DNA of 64,000 nucleotides from Citrobacter koseri (GCA_900446925.1 UAVY01000002.1:186001-250000); one strand, 5' to 3'. Shown: positions 27,318-37,763, counted from the first letter of the stretch. The notes: generated by a model not told the origin, from the letters alone. A program made the numbers and translations.

Positions 27318-27938
27318 ATGGCAACCCCGACTTTTGACACTATCGAAGCGCAAGCAAGCTACGGCATTGGTTTACAGGTAGGGCAGCAGCTGAGCGAATC
27401 CGGTCTGGAAGGTCTGTTGCCTGAAGCGCTGGTGGCAGGTATCGCTGATGCGCTGGAAGGCAAACACCCGGCAGTGCCTGTTGATGTGGTGCATCGCGCG
27501 CTGCGTGAAATTCACGAACGTGCGGATGCCGTACGTCGCGAACGTTTCCAGGCAATGGCGGCAGATGGCGTCAAATATCTGGAAGAAAACCGTGAGAAAG
27601 AGGGTGTGAACAGCACCGAATCCGGTCTGCAATTCCGCGTGATCACCCAGGGTGAAGGCGCGATTCCGGCGCGTACTGACCGTGTACGCGTACACTACAC
27701 CGGCAAACTGATCGACGGCACCGTATTTGACAGCTCCGTTGCGCGCGGCGAACCGGCTGAATTCCCGGTGAACGGCGTGATCCCAGGCTGGATTGAAGCG
27801 CTGACCCTGATGCCGGTTGGTTCCAAATGGGAACTGACTATCCCTCAGGAACTGGCCTACGGCGAGCGTGGCGCGGGCGCGTCCATTCCTCCGTTCAGCA
27901 CTCTGGTGTTTGACGTAGAACTGCTGGAAATCCTGTAA
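27318..27938 (+). CDS. fklB: FKBP-type peptidyl-prolyl isomerase FklB (FKBP22)
   Basis: FklB catalyses cis-trans isomerisation of proline bonds. It has an N-terminal dimerisation helix domain (residues ~1-95) and a C-terminal FKBP domain ([18 protein letters not shown] ... FDVELLEIL). The ATG at 27318 gives 206 residues as in E. coli; an adjacent ATG at 27315 would add one Met. GAAAGGAA lies just upstream. Intact. Confidence 0.95.
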   Translation: MATPTFDTIEAQASYGIGLQVGQQLSESGLEGLLPEALVAGIADALEGKHPAVPVDVVHRALREIHERADAVRRERFQAMAADGVKYLEENREKEGVNSTESGLQFRVITQGEGAIPARTDRVRVHYTGKLIDGTVFDSSVARGEPAEFPVNGVIPGWIEALTLMPVGSKWELTIPQELAYGERGAGASIPPFSTLVFDVELLEIL

Positions 27939-28249
27939 GCAGTGACTTCTGTTCCCCTCTTTGTTGGGGGGGAACAGAAAATATGCAAGAAAACCGTAAG
28001 TTAGCCAGATGTCGATATTTTATCTTGCAAATGTAGCCATTGCGTGTATTTTTGTGAGCTAATTCGCGTTGCCAGAGTGATATGACACTCACTTTAAACA
28101 TATAATTAACATTATATCTAAATCTTAGTATTCATCCCGCCGATTCTTACCTAATATCGATGAGTCCTGATAACAGGATCGTCGTATCATATGACGCACT
28201 AAAGGCCGCAGAGCCTGCACAACACAGACAGGTACAGGGAAGAAAAAAC
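27939..28249. other. fklB-cycA intergenic region
   Basis: 311 bases. A strong hairpin at about 27948-27978 (CTGTTCCCC ... GGGGGAACAG), without a clear T-tract, probably ends fklB. The rest is an AT-rich promoter and leader for cycA. In E. coli the cycA mRNA leader is a GcvB small-RNA target; I did not locate the pairing site. Confidence 0.5.
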
Positions 28250-29659
28250 ATGGTAGATCAGGTAAAAGTCGTCGCCGACGAACAGGCACCGGCTGAACAG
28301 TCGCTACGGCGCAATCTCACAAACCGTCATATTCAGCTTATTGCGATTGGCGGCGCCATCGGCACCGGCTTATTTATGGGCTCCGGTAAAACGATCAGCC
28401 TCGCCGGGCCGTCGATCATTTTCGTTTATATGATCATCGGTTTTATGCTCTTTTTCGTCATGCGGGCAATGGGTGAATTGCTGCTCTCGAATCTGGAATA
28501 TAAATCCTTCAGTGATTTCGCTTCCGACCTGCTCGGGCCGTGGGCGGGATATTTCACCGGCTGGACTTACTGGTTCTGCTGGGTAGTCACCGGGATGGCG
28601 GACGTCGTTGCGATTACCGCCTATGCGCAGTTTTGGTTCCCCGGCCTTTCCGACTGGGTCGCCTCGCTGGCGGTCGTTGTTCTGCTGCTGAGCCTTAACC
28701 TTGCGACCGTGAAAATGTTCGGCGAGATGGAGTTCTGGTTCGCGATGATCAAGATTGTCGCCATCGTGGCGCTGATCGTCGTCGGTCTGGTGATGGTTAT
28801 GATGCACTTCAAATCACCGACCGGGGTTGAAGCGTCGTTTACTCATCTGTGGAATGATGGCGGCTGGTTCCCGAAAGGGATCAGCGGCTTCTTTGCGGGC
28901 TTCCAGATAGCGGTATTCGCGTTCGTGGGGATTGAACTGGTGGGCACCACCGCCGCAGAGACCAAAGACCCGGAGAAATCCCTGCCGCGCGCGATTAACT
29001 CAATCCCGATTCGTATCATCATGTTCTACGTTTTTGCGCTGATCATCATTATGTCGGTCACGCCGTGGAGCTCGGTAGTACCAACCAAGAGCCCGTTTGT
29101 TGAGCTGTTTGTACTGGTAGGACTGCCGGCCGCCGCCAGCCTGATTAACTTCGTGGTGCTGACGTCTGCGGCCTCTTCCGCCAACAGCGGCGTGTTCTCT
29201 ACCAGCCGTATGCTGTTTGGTCTGGCGCAAGAGGGCGTGGCGCCGAAAGCGTTCGCTAAATTGTCTAAGCGCGCGGTGCCGGCGAAAGGGCTGACCTTCT
29301 CCTGTATCTGCCTGCTGGGCGGCGTGGTGATGCTGTACATCAATCCGAGCGTGATTGGCGCGTTCACCATGATCACGACGGTGTCGGCTATTCTGTTCAT
29401 GTTTGTCTGGACCATCATTCTCTGCTCGTACCTGGTGTACCGTAAGCAGCGTCCGCACCTGCATGAGAAGTCCATCTATAAGATGCCGCTTGGTAAGCTG
29501 ATGTGCTGGGTGTGTATGGCGTTCTTCGTCTTTGTGCTGGTACTGCTGACGCTGGAAGATGATACCCGTCAGGCGCTGATCGTCACGCCGCTGTGGTTTA
29601 TTGCGCTGGGGCTGGGCTGGCTGTTTATCGGTAAGAAACGTATGGCAGGAGTGCGTTAA
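28250..29659 (+). CDS. cycA: D-serine/D-alanine/glycine proton symporter CycA
   Basis: CycA imports D-serine, D-alanine, glycine and D-cycloserine with protons. It is an amino acid-polyamine-organocation family protein with twelve membrane segments; the first contains the family signature IAIGGAIGTGLFMGSG. The MVDQVKVVADEQAP start at 28250 gives 469 residues. An in-frame upstream start is rejected because E. coli starts here. The tail GKKRMAGVR is slightly different from E. coli. Intact. Confidence 0.96.
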   Translation: MVDQVKVVADEQAPAEQSLRRNLTNRHIQLIAIGGAIGTGLFMGSGKTISLAGPSIIFVYMIIGFMLFFVMRAMGELLLSNLEYKSFSDFASDLLGPWAGYFTGWTYWFCWVVTGMADVVAITAYAQFWFPGLSDWVASLAVVVLLLSLNLATVKMFGEMEFWFAMIKIVAIVALIVVGLVMVMMHFKSPTGVEASFTHLWNDGGWFPKGISGFFAGFQIAVFAFVGIELVGTTAAETKDPEKSLPRAINSIPIRIIMFYVFALIIIMSVTPWSSVVPTKSPFVELFVLVGLPAAASLINFVVLTSAASSANSGVFSTSRMLFGLAQEGVAPKAFAKLSKRAVPAKGLTFSCICLLGGVVMLYINPSVIGAFTMITTVSAILFMFVWTIILCSYLVYRKQRPHLHEKSIYKMPLGKLMCWVCMAFFVFVLVLLTLEDDTRQALIVTPLWFIALGLGWLFIGKKRMAGVR

Positions 29660-29666
29660 TCTTGAT

Positions 29667-29734
29667 GCCCGGTGGCGCTAACGCTTATCCGGCCTACGGA
29701 TTGTAGGCCGAATAAGCGTTAGCGCCATCCGGCA
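29667..29734. repeat. BIME between cycA and ytfE
   Basis: CCGGTGGCGCTAACGCTTAT ... TAGGCCGAATAAGCGTTAGC forms a long near-perfect inverted repeat with REP ends. It lies between convergent genes. Confidence 0.9.
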
Positions 29735-29739
29735 ACACA

Positions 29740-30403
29740 TCATTCCCCGGCCAGTGCGCGCGGGAACAAGACGTTGTTTTCCAGACTGATGTGTTCCATC
29801 AGATCGTCAATCATTTCATTAATGCCGTTGTACATCGCTTTCCAGGTGGTGCAGGCTTCTGGCGGCGGCGTGACGTTGTTGGTGGTGTGTTTGATCACTT
29901 CCAGCAATTCGCCAGCGTCATCGTGTTCGCTTTCCATGACGCTAATCGGGCCCATTGCCTGGCTTCCCATGCCTTGTTTGATCATCGGGAACAGGATCTG
30001 CTCCTCTTTCATCATGTGGCTGGAAAGTTCCTGATGCAGCATAGTCAGGTATTTCGCCAGACCTTTCGGTACGCTGGGTTTTGTCTGCGTGAACGCGTTC
30101 CACTTTGGTGGCTTGCAGGATCAGCTCCGGCAGTTGCTCACGGTGTCTGTCGTGGTAGCGCACGATAATGTGGTCGATAATTTCGGCCAACGGCGCGGTA
30201 CGCCAGTCCTTCTCAATCGGTTGTTCAGCCAACTGTGCCAGTTCTGCTTCAATGGCTTCTACATCCAGCTCTTTACGTGCAGCAGCGCGCGCGAGCGTCT
30301 GCTTACCACCGCAGCAGTAATCCATATCGTACTTACGAAACAGCGCCGAGGCGCGAGGAATAGAGAGCGCCAGTTCACCTAAAGGTTGATCGCGAAAAGA
30401 CAT
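29740..30403 (-). CDS. ytfE: Iron-sulfur cluster repair di-iron protein YtfE (RIC, one frame break)
   Basis: YtfE repairs iron-sulfur clusters damaged by nitric oxide or oxidation and has been linked to nitric oxide release in the cytosol. The N-terminal ScdA domain has [16 protein letters not shown] (Cys30, Cys31), and a hemerythrin-like four-helix bundle carries the His/Glu di-iron ligands in [21 protein letters not shown]-type [25 protein letters not shown] and [11 protein letters not shown]. An extra T on the plus strand at 30079-30082 breaks the frame at the [10 protein letters not shown] segment; correction gives 220 residues. An NsrR operator lies 27 bases upstream of the start. Confidence 0.94.
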
Positions 30404-30429
30404 AGCCGTTACCTCATTCTCAATAATAT

Positions 30430-30452
30430 AAGATGTATTTTAAATGCATCTT
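30430..30452. promoter_or_regulatory. NsrR operator upstream of ytfE
   Basis: An 11-1-11 palindrome: AAGATGTATTT, T, AAATGCATCTT. The arms match at 10 of 11 positions and fit the NsrR consensus. nsrR itself is encoded at 9185-9610. Confidence 0.88.
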
Positions 30453-30648
30453 TAAGCCGAAGATATAACCCTTTCGGGTCAGAATAAAATGTGATGACCA
30501 TCACAAAAAATGTTTGTGCCTTAACGTGGCTGAATCTTATTGAAAAGGGCAGGAATACGCGCGGCAAGCCGCCGGACAAAATTAAATATGCCGGCGGCAC
30601 TGCCGATAGTTAGACCTCTGACAATACCTGCATAGTAAAAGGCAACAA

Positions 30649-32203
30649 ATGTTCAAACGAATCAAAGTTATAACCTTACTGATTATCGTGTTACTCGCCC
30701 TCGGCGCGATGCAGCTTATTTCGGCGGGCGTTTTTATCAGCGCGCTTAATAACGATAAGCAAAATTTTACCGTATCGCAGCGTTCCAGCCAGAACGTCGC
30801 GGAGTTTACCGATGCCTGGATCAGCCTGAACCAGGCGCGCGTCACGCTTAACCGCGGCATGTTGCGCCTGCAAAGCAGCATGGCCAATGAGATCAACGGC
30901 GGTCAGCTAAATGAACTGGTGAAGACGGCGAATACCCTGCTGGCTGATGCGCAGCGTCATTACGATAAATATTACGCGCTGCCAGAAACGCCGGGGCTGG
31001 ATGAACACCTGGCCGACCGTCTGGAAGAGCAGTATGGCATCTACTCCGCGACGCTGGCGAAAATGAATACCTTCCTTGCCGCAGGACAACTGGAAGAGAT
31101 GTTCAAACAGAATGCGGAACAAAAACAGACGGCGATGCAGGACGTGTACCTGGAATGGCGTGCTGCCCAGGCCGAACTGACGAACGCGGGCATTCAACAA
31201 AATGAACAGGACTACCAGCGCATTCTGTGGATTCTGGCGGCCGTTATGCTGGCGGTTGTCGCGGTGATTGTGATTAGCTGGCTGGCAATGCAGCGTGTCT
31301 TACTTAAACCGTTGCATGATGTTATGGAACATATCCGCCATATTGCGGCAGGCGACCTGACGCGCAATATCCATACCGAAGGCAGTAATGAAATGGCGCT
31401 GCTGGCGCATAACGTACATGAGATGCAGCAGGCGCTGGCGAATACGGTCAGCGTGGTACGTGAAGGCGCTGACACGATCTATACCGGTGCGGGTGAAATT
31501 GCGACAGGCAGTAGCGATCTCTCTTCACGTACTGAACAGCAGGCCGCATCGCTGGAAGAGACTGCCGCCAGTATGGAACAACTCACCGCAACCGTGAGAC
31601 AGAACGCCGACAACGCGCGTCAGGCGTCCAGCCTGGGCGAAAAATGCCTCTGAGACGGCGCAGAAGGGCGGCAACGTAGTGGACGGCGTTGTGCGCACGA
31701 TGGATGAAATTGCCACCAGCTCCAGCAAAATCGCGCAGATCACCAGCGTTATCGACGGTATCGCATTCCAGACCAATATCCTGGCGCTGAACGCGGCGGT
31801 GGAAGCCGCTCGCGCGGGCGAACAGGGCCGTGGCTTTGCGGTGGTCGCTGGCGAGGTGCGCACGCTGGCGCAGCGTAGCGCGCAGGCGGCGAAAGAGATC
31901 AAAACGCTGATTGATGACTCCGGTAATCGGGTCAGCGCGGGTTCCGCGCTGGTGCATGAAGCGGGGGAAACGATGGCGGAAATTGTCAGTGCGGTAACGC
32001 GCGTGACCGACATCATGGGGGAGATTGCCTCTGCATCTGATGAACAAAGTCGCGGCATTGACCAGGTTGGCCTGGCGGTGGCGGAGATGGATCGCGTGAC
32101 GCAGCAGAACGCCGCGCTGGTGGAAGAGTCGGCGACTGCCGCCGTAGCGCTTGAAGAGCAGGCGGCACGTCTGACCCAGACGGTAGCAGTGTTTAAAGTT
32201 TAA
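30649..32203 (+). CDS. Methyl-accepting chemotaxis protein, Tar/Tsr-like (one frame break)
   Basis: A class I chemoreceptor. It has TM1 at about residues 7-29, a periplasmic four-helix TarH ligand domain to ~190, TM2 at ~192-213, HAMP and the cytoplasmic signalling tip with [20 protein letters not shown]. Arg64, Arg69 and Arg73, the ligand-carboxylate arginines of Tar and Tsr, are all present in [12 protein letters not shown], so an amino acid ligand is likely. An extra G at 31635-31637 ([12 protein letters not shown]) breaks the frame. The protein ends right after VAVFKV and has no C-terminal NWETF tether for CheR/CheB. E. coli has no chemoreceptor gene at this locus; its specificity cannot be told from sequence. 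Confidence 0.9.
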
Positions 32204-32211
32204 TCTCTGCT

Positions 32212-32264
32212 CCGGCCTACAGGATAATATCTTGTAGGCCGGATTAGCGCAGCGCCATCCGGCA
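32212..32264. repeat. BIME after the chemoreceptor gene
   Basis: CCGGCCTAC ... GTAGGCCGGATTAGCGCAGC with partner GCGCCATCCGGC. The annotated ytfF stop lies inside it. Confidence 0.88.
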
Positions 32265-33234
32265 CATTATGATTGTGAAACCACGACGACGCCGGGTTTC
32301 TGCGGCCCTGGCTCTGACGGCTATCACCACCCCAACAATCAGCAGCGCAATGCCGCTTACCGTCAGCAGCGGTGGAAATTCCTGGCGCAGTATAAAGGTG
32401 TACAACAGGCCAGCCAGCGTTTCGAACACGATCAAGGGCCCCAGAATCACCGTCGGCAGCTTTTGACTGGCGACGTTCCAGCATAGCGCCCCCACCCATG
32501 AACAGAGCACGGCAATGGCGACCATCAGGGCGACAAAGACATCCGGGCCGGGGGCCAAAGGGGAGAGGAAAGCCGGGCATCTGCTTACCCAACCAGATGC
32601 AGGCCGCGACATAACCCAGCAGCGAAACGGGAAGCGTCACTAGCGCCTGTGCTGTTGCCCACATCATCGGATGTTTATCCGGGTTTTCCCGCAGCCAGCG
32701 GGCATTACGCAACGCGTACCATGCCCAGCACACAACGGAAACCAGCACCAGCGCGATACCTGAACCGTAGCGCCAGCCGCTAAACTCCGGCAGCCCTGAT
32801 TCAGCTCCGCAATATTGACGCACAGCAGGCCAACGCCGATGAGCGCCAGCGCAGGCGCCAGACGCCGCCAGGATAACTTACCATCTCGCTGGCTGTAGAG
32901 CAGGTTGGCAAACACCGGGATCACCACCGGCAACGTGCCGATGATCATGGTGGAAACGGGGGCTCCCGTGCGCTGGATAGCGCTCGCCAGGCAGACGTAA
33001 TAGATCAGATTGCCCATCATCGTCAGCGCGAGTGCGGTTATCCAGTCTTTGCGCGTCAACTGGCGCAGGCGCGCACGCCCCAGCCACGCCAGGGGCACAG
33101 CAATTAACCCCAGCGCCAGATAGCGCCCCATCGACTGCAATACCGCCGGATACTCCGGTACGATCAACGGTCCGACAAAAAATCAGTCCCCACATTAACC
33201 CTGCCAGCAGGGCATACAACACGCCGCTAATCAT
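32244..33234 (-). CDS. ytfF: EamA-family transporter YtfF (three frame breaks)
   Basis: An inner membrane drug/metabolite transporter with two EamA repeats, matching E. coli YtfF (MISGVLYALLAGLMWGLIF ... PAVLQSMGRYLALGLIAVP ... TGAPVSTMIIGTLPVVIPVF). The breaks are six A instead of five at 33177-33182, one C missing at 32794-32796 and one G too many at 32545-32547 (plus-strand positions). The C-terminus after VIAVRARAAE reads TRRRRGFTIIMCRMALR and runs into the REP element. This is either a real REP-derived tail or another read error. The substrate is unknown. Confidence 0.87.
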
Positions 33235-33313
33235 CGTTGATATCCACATCGTTTCACATTGCGAAAAGTGTAGGCAGGAAGAAATGGCGCCCAGTATTGT
33301 ATGAGATTGCGCA

Positions 33314-34140
33314 TTAGCGCGGATAAACCTGTTTTTGATAACGCACTGGCGTAATGCCGTAGCGATGGGTAAAGGCGCGCGTGAGATGAGATTGATCGGT
33401 TAGCCCGGTGGCGGCCGCCACATCCGCTGCGGGCATCCCGAGTGTGAGAAACGCCTTTGCCCGCCACAGACGGATCGCCATCAGCATTTGGTGCGGCGTA
33501 ACGTGGAAATGGGCCTTGAACTGACGCTGAAAATGCCAAGGGCTTAATGAGGCGACCCGCGCCAGTTCGTCAAGCGTGACCGGATGCATGTAGTTGTCGT
33601 GCAGGTAGTCCCGCACGCGCTCAAAGCGATGCCCGCCTTCCCGCACTTCCGGCGCATGGCGCGCCAGCGGCTGGAAGGTGTCGAATCAGATCGAGCAGCA
33701 GCCTTTTTTGCGCCAGCGGATCGTCGGTATGCCACAGGCCGTGGATCAGCGTGCAGATCTGGCGTGAGCCGCAGCGGATCGTGGCGCGTGACCTCATGAA
33801 ACCACCAGTGACGAACCCCGGTCACCTCTTCCAGCAGATCGGGATCGAGATAAATCATCCGATAGCGCCAGCCGTCGGCGGTTTCCGCTTCGCCGGTATG
33901 CAGCTCATCGGGATTCATGGTGACAACGGAGTGAACGGGGGCAACGTACTGCGTGCCGCGATAGCGAAAGCGTTCGGCGCCGGCTTCAATCGCGCCGATA
34001 CCGAAGGCTTCGTGGGTATGAGGCTCGAAAGCGTAACGCGAGATATGCGCATGATACAGCTCAACCCCCGGCACCTGCGCCAGATGGCGAAAGCGGGCGC
34101 TGTCTTTCTCATCGCTAAACTGTTCGGGTACGCCTTGCAC
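33314..34140 (-). CDS. AraC-family transcriptional regulator (two frame breaks)
   Basis: An N-terminal AraC-type cupin sensor (HTHEAFGIGAIEAGAERFRY, then a predicted DELHTGE strand) is joined to a C-terminal double helix-turn-helix (LDELARVASLSPWHFQRQFK and the second helix QSHLTRAFTHRYGITPVRYQ). Extra bases at 33761-33762 and 33673-33674 (plus strand) put about 30 codons between the domains out of frame. I prefer the GTG at 34140, since GGGAGAG lies at good distance; ATGs at 34170 and 34203 are alternatives. It sits directly upstream of ytfF on the same strand and may control it. E. coli K-12 lacks this gene at this position. The inducer is unknown. Confidence 0.85.
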
Positions 34141-34221
34141 GTTGTCTCTCCCTGAAAGCCATCTGTTCATTATCAGAGATGGCCAGCAGGGATGCCACAA
34201 CAATTAACCTGTTTTTAACAC

Positions 34222-35070
34222 TTACAGGATGCTTTTGACGCTTTCCGCCAGCGAGGTTGTCGGGCGACCGATCAGTGCGCTCAGAGTATGGCTGTCGTCA
34301 AACAGGCCGCCTTTTGCGGCGCCCGCGTCAGAATCAGCCAGCATATCCGCCAGACCCGCTGGCAGGCCCACGCCTTTCAGCGCGGCGGCGAAATCGGCTT
34401 CATTCAGGTTCTGATAGACGACCTTTTTCCCGCTCTGTTTTGCCAGTTCGGCGGCTAACTGGCTCAGCGTCCAGCCTTCGTCGCCTGCCAGTTCATACAC
34501 TTTACCGGCATGGCCTTCTTCACTGATGACGCGAGCGGCTGCGGCAGCGTAATCGGCACGGGTTGCGGAGGCGATTTTGCCTTCTCCGGCCGCGCCGATA
34601 AAGACGCCGTGCTCCAGGGCCGCTGGCGCGCTCGCCAGGTAATTTTCGGTGTACCAGCCGTTGCGCAGCAGGGCGTAAGGAATGCCTGAATCCGCCAGCA
34701 TTTTTTCGGTTTCCACATGTTCAACATGCAGGCCCAGCGGGGAACGGTCTGCGTGCAGCAGGCTGGTATAGGCAATGAATTTCACGTTTGCGGCTATTGC
34801 CGCGTTAATCACGTTGCGGTGCTGAGCGGCACGTTGCCCGACTTCGCTTGATGAGATCAGCAGCAATCTGTCGATGCCCTGCAACGCTGCCGTGAACGCG
34901 GCTTCGTCGCTGTAGTCCGCCTGGCGTACGGTAACTCCCAGTCGGGTTAGCGCGTCAGCTTTCGCGGGGTTACGGACAATCGCCGCAATCTGGCTGGCAG
35001 GAACGGTTTTCAGTAAGGTATCGATAACGTGTTGGCCCAGTTGGCCGGTCGCGCCGGTAATTGCAATCAT
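34222..35070 (-). CDS. qorB: NADPH-dependent quinone oxidoreductase QorB
   Basis: QorB (YtfG) reduces quinones with NADPH. It is an atypical short-chain dehydrogenase of the NmrA-like type with the dinucleotide motif GATGQLGQ at residues 6-13 and no Tyr-x-x-x-Lys catalytic pair in the usual place. The MIAITGATG start at 35070 gives 282 residues, four fewer than E. coli because the C-terminus ends SVKSIL. The gene is divergent from qorR across 89 bases with a palindromic operator. Intact. Confidence 0.94.
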   Translation of the reverse strand: MIAITGATGQLGQHVIDTLLKTVPASQIAAIVRNPAKADALTRLGVTVRQADYSDEAAFTAALQGIDRLLLISSSEVGQRAAQHRNVINAAIAANVKFIAYTSLLHADRSPLGLHVEHVETEKMLADSGIPYALLRNGWYTENYLASAPAALEHGVFIGAAGEGKIASATRADYAAAAARVISEEGHAGKVYELAGDEGWTLSQLAAELAKQSGKKVVYQNLNEADFAAALKGVGLPAGLADMLADSDAGAAKGGLFDDSHTLSALIGRPTTSLAESVKSIL

Positions 35071-35118
35071 GGGGGATCTCCCTGTGTTCGTCTTGTGTTT
35101 CATTAAGCTAGCACTTAA

Positions 35119-35135
35119 ACTTACTTTTAGTAAGT
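35119..35135. promoter_or_regulatory. Candidate QorR operator
   Basis: Palindrome ACTTAC TTTTA GTAAGT, with a further half site GGTAAGTG about 12 bases on. It sits in the divergent qorB-qorR promoter region. HxlR regulators of this type bind such sites; the assignment rests on position. Confidence 0.6.
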
Positions 35136-35159
35136 ACGTACAAAAAGGTAAGTGTAAAG

Positions 35160-35540
35160 ATGACGAACCCGACGCTTTCTCAGCAGCTTCGCGATGGCAA
35201 TTTGTTTGCCGAGCAGTGTCCTTCTCGCGAGGTGTTAAAGCATGTCACCAGCCGCTGGGGCGTATTAATTCTCGTGGCGCTGCGTGATGGAACGCACCGC
35301 TTCAGCGATTTACGCCGCAAGATGGGCGGCGTGAGTGAAAAAATGCTGGCGCAGTCATTACAGGCGCTGGAGCAGGATGGATTTATTCATCGGGTGTCGT
35401 ACCCGGTGGTGCCGCCGCATGTGGAGTACAGTCTGACGACGCTGGGTGAACAGGTGAGTGAGAAGGTCGCCGCGCTGGCAGACTGGATCGAGCTCAATTT
35501 GCCGCAGGTGCTGGCACAGCGGAAAGAGCGAGCGGCATAA
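35160..35540 (+). CDS. qorR: HxlR-family redox regulator QorR
   Basis: QorR (YtfH) is a MarR/DUF24-type winged-helix repressor of the divergent qorB gene. HxlR proteins of this class sense quinones or diamide through a conserved N-terminal cysteine, here in FAEQCPSREVLKHV (Cys20). The DNA-binding part RFSDLRRKMGGVSEKMLAQSL is nearly identical to E. coli. 126 residues, intact. Confidence 0.92.
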   Translation: MTNPTLSQQLRDGNLFAEQCPSREVLKHVTSRWGVLILVALRDGTHRFSDLRRKMGGVSEKMLAQSLQALEQDGFIHRVSYPVVPPHVEYSLTTLGEQVSEKVAALADWIELNLPQVLAQRKERAA

Positions 35541-35544
35541 TGGC

Positions 35545-35623
35545 TTGCCGGATGGCGCTGCGCTTATCCGGCCTACGGCGCGTCGATCGCGTAGGCCGGA
35601 TAAGGCGAAGCTGCCACCCGGCG
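35545..35623. repeat. BIME between qorR and cpdB
   Basis: GCCGGATGGCGCTGCGCTTA and TCCGGCCTAC, then GTAGGCCGGATAAGGCGAAG with partner CTGCCACCCGGCG. It lies between convergent genes. Confidence 0.9.
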
Positions 35624-35628
35624 TGGTT

Positions 35629-37573
35629 TTACTTACTCAAATCCAGCTGATAAATCGCAAAGCCGATGTCATCGGTAGCGACTTTATTCATCGGATATTG
35701 TCCCTTCTCTTTGATAAACGCGGCAGCCTTGTCGGACGGCGAGGTTTCGAAGCGGATATCCAGTTTCGTGTCGCTGTGAACTGGCGCCAGACGCCAGTTG
35801 TTGTCCGCCGCCGGATGGATTTCCCCCGCACGCTTCGACTCCGCGCCAATCCACGCCGCCAGCACGGAGCGGTTCTCATCCGGTGATGCAAAAGCGATGT
35901 GGCTGTCGCCCGTACCGGCAAATTTGCCGCCGTAGGCGCGATAGTTATTGGTCGCGACCAGGAACATGGCGTTCGGATCGACAGGCTTGCCGTTGAAGGT
36001 CAGATTTTTAATACGTTCCGCTTGCGGATTCACCGTCTGGCATTCGCCGTCGTAGCGCGCAGGCTGCGACACATCAATCTGATACTCCACGCCGTCAATC
36101 ACATCAAAGTTATAGGTGCGAAAACCGTCCCAGTTGATCAATGACTGCGGTTTACTGCTGTGGACATCAATCTGATTGAACTGCCCGGCGGAACATTCCA
36201 GCCACTCTTTTACCTCTTTGCCGCTGGCTTTTACGACGACCAGCGTGTTCGGATAGAGGTAAAGATCGGCGGCGTTGCGGAAGGTAAGCTGACCTTTTTC
36301 CACTTCAACAAAGCTGGCAGGATCGTTTTTACGTCCACCGACTTTAAACGGCGCAGCGGCAGAGAGCACCGGCAGTTTCGCCAGGTCCGGGTCGCCCTGA
36401 ATAAAGTGTTCGACATACGCTTTCTGCGCGTTGTTCACCACCTGCACGGTAGGATCGTCCTGCACCAGCGCCAGGTAGCTGTACATGTTATCGGCGGACT
36501 TACCGATCGGTTTGCTAACGAACTCGCGGGTGGCATCGTGGTCGGCTTTCAGGATACCCACCAGTTTTTTATCTTCTGCGGCCAGCGATTTTTTCGCCGC
36601 GGCATCGTAAATGGGCCGCGCTTCGGCTTTCGCACCGGTCACCTGCCATTTGCCGCTGTCGTTGTTGAGCACCAGATCCACCACGCCCAGATGATCGCCC
36701 CACATACCCGGCATGACCGCCGGTACTCCGTTAAGCGTACCTTTTGCGATATCCGCGCCGTTGATATCGGCAAAATCTTTGGAAGGGAAGACCGCGTGCG
36801 CATGGCCGAACATGATGGCGTCAACGCCGGGGACTTCGCTCAGGTAATACACGGAGTTTTCCGCCATCGTCTGGTACGGATCGGCGGAAAGCCCGGAGTG
36901 GGCAATCACCACCACAACATCAGCGCCGTTGGCGCGCATCTCCGGCACATACTGACGGGCAGTTTCGGTAATGTCGTTGACGGTGACTTTGCCGCTCAGG
37001 TTGGCTTTATCCCCAGGTCATAATCTGCGGAGGGACAAAACCGATATAGCCAATTTTCAGCGTCTGCGTGTTGCCCTCTTTATCGACCACGTCAGTCTCT
37101 TTGATCAGATAAGGCGTAAACAGCGGCTTTTTGGTCTTAACGTCGATGATATTGGCATTCACGTAAGGGAACTTCGCGCCCGCCAGCGCCTTATGCAGAT
37201 AGTCCAGACCGTAGTTAAATTCATGGTTACCGAGGTTGCCGACCGCATAATCCAGCGTATTCAACGCCTTGTAGACAGGGTGAATATCACCAGCTTTCAG
37301 CCCCTTTGCCGCCATGTAATCGCCCAGCGGACTCCCCTGAATAAGATCGCCGTTATCGACCAGCACGCTATTTTTGACTTCATTTCTGGCGGCGTTAATT
37401 AAACTTGCTGTGCGTACCAGTCCGAATTTTTCGGTCGCTGTATCTTTGTAATAATCGAAATCCATCATGTTGCTATGCAAATCAGTGGTTTCCATAATCC
37501 GAAGATCGACGGTCGCCGCATTCACGCTGGCGGCGATCAGCGTGGCCAGGAGCGTTGCGCTAAACTTAATCAT
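35629..37573 (-). CDS. cpdB: 2',3'-cyclic-nucleotide 2'-phosphodiesterase / 3'-nucleotidase CpdB (one frame break)
   Basis: CpdB is a periplasmic bifunctional enzyme that lets cells use 2',3'-cyclic nucleotides and 3'-nucleotides. It has a signal peptide ([19 protein letters not shown], ~19 residues), a metallophosphatase domain with [28 protein letters not shown] and GHAHAVFP, and a C-terminal 5'-nucleotidase domain. An extra C on the plus strand at 37011-37014 breaks the frame at IMTWDKANLSG near residue 187. I chose MIKF at 37573; an ATG three codons upstream is possible. Confidence 0.94.
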
Positions 37574-37763
37574 CAGGGGCATCCTTTTTTAGATCTGAAA
37601 CACAAAAGAAAATGTATATAAGTCTTGTTGCTTACAGAACTGTGAATCATGACATGAATTCAGCCATTAAAACCGCAATCGTTATCACAGATGGCGGATT
37701 CATTTACGATGGGGTATAAGTAAAACAAAGAGTTAAACGCCACTGCCATAAACGAGGTGGAGA

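Noticed and set aside
36160..37023. 287-codon plus-strand frame opposite cpdB
   Set aside because: Antisense shadow of cpdB with no family match I can recognise.
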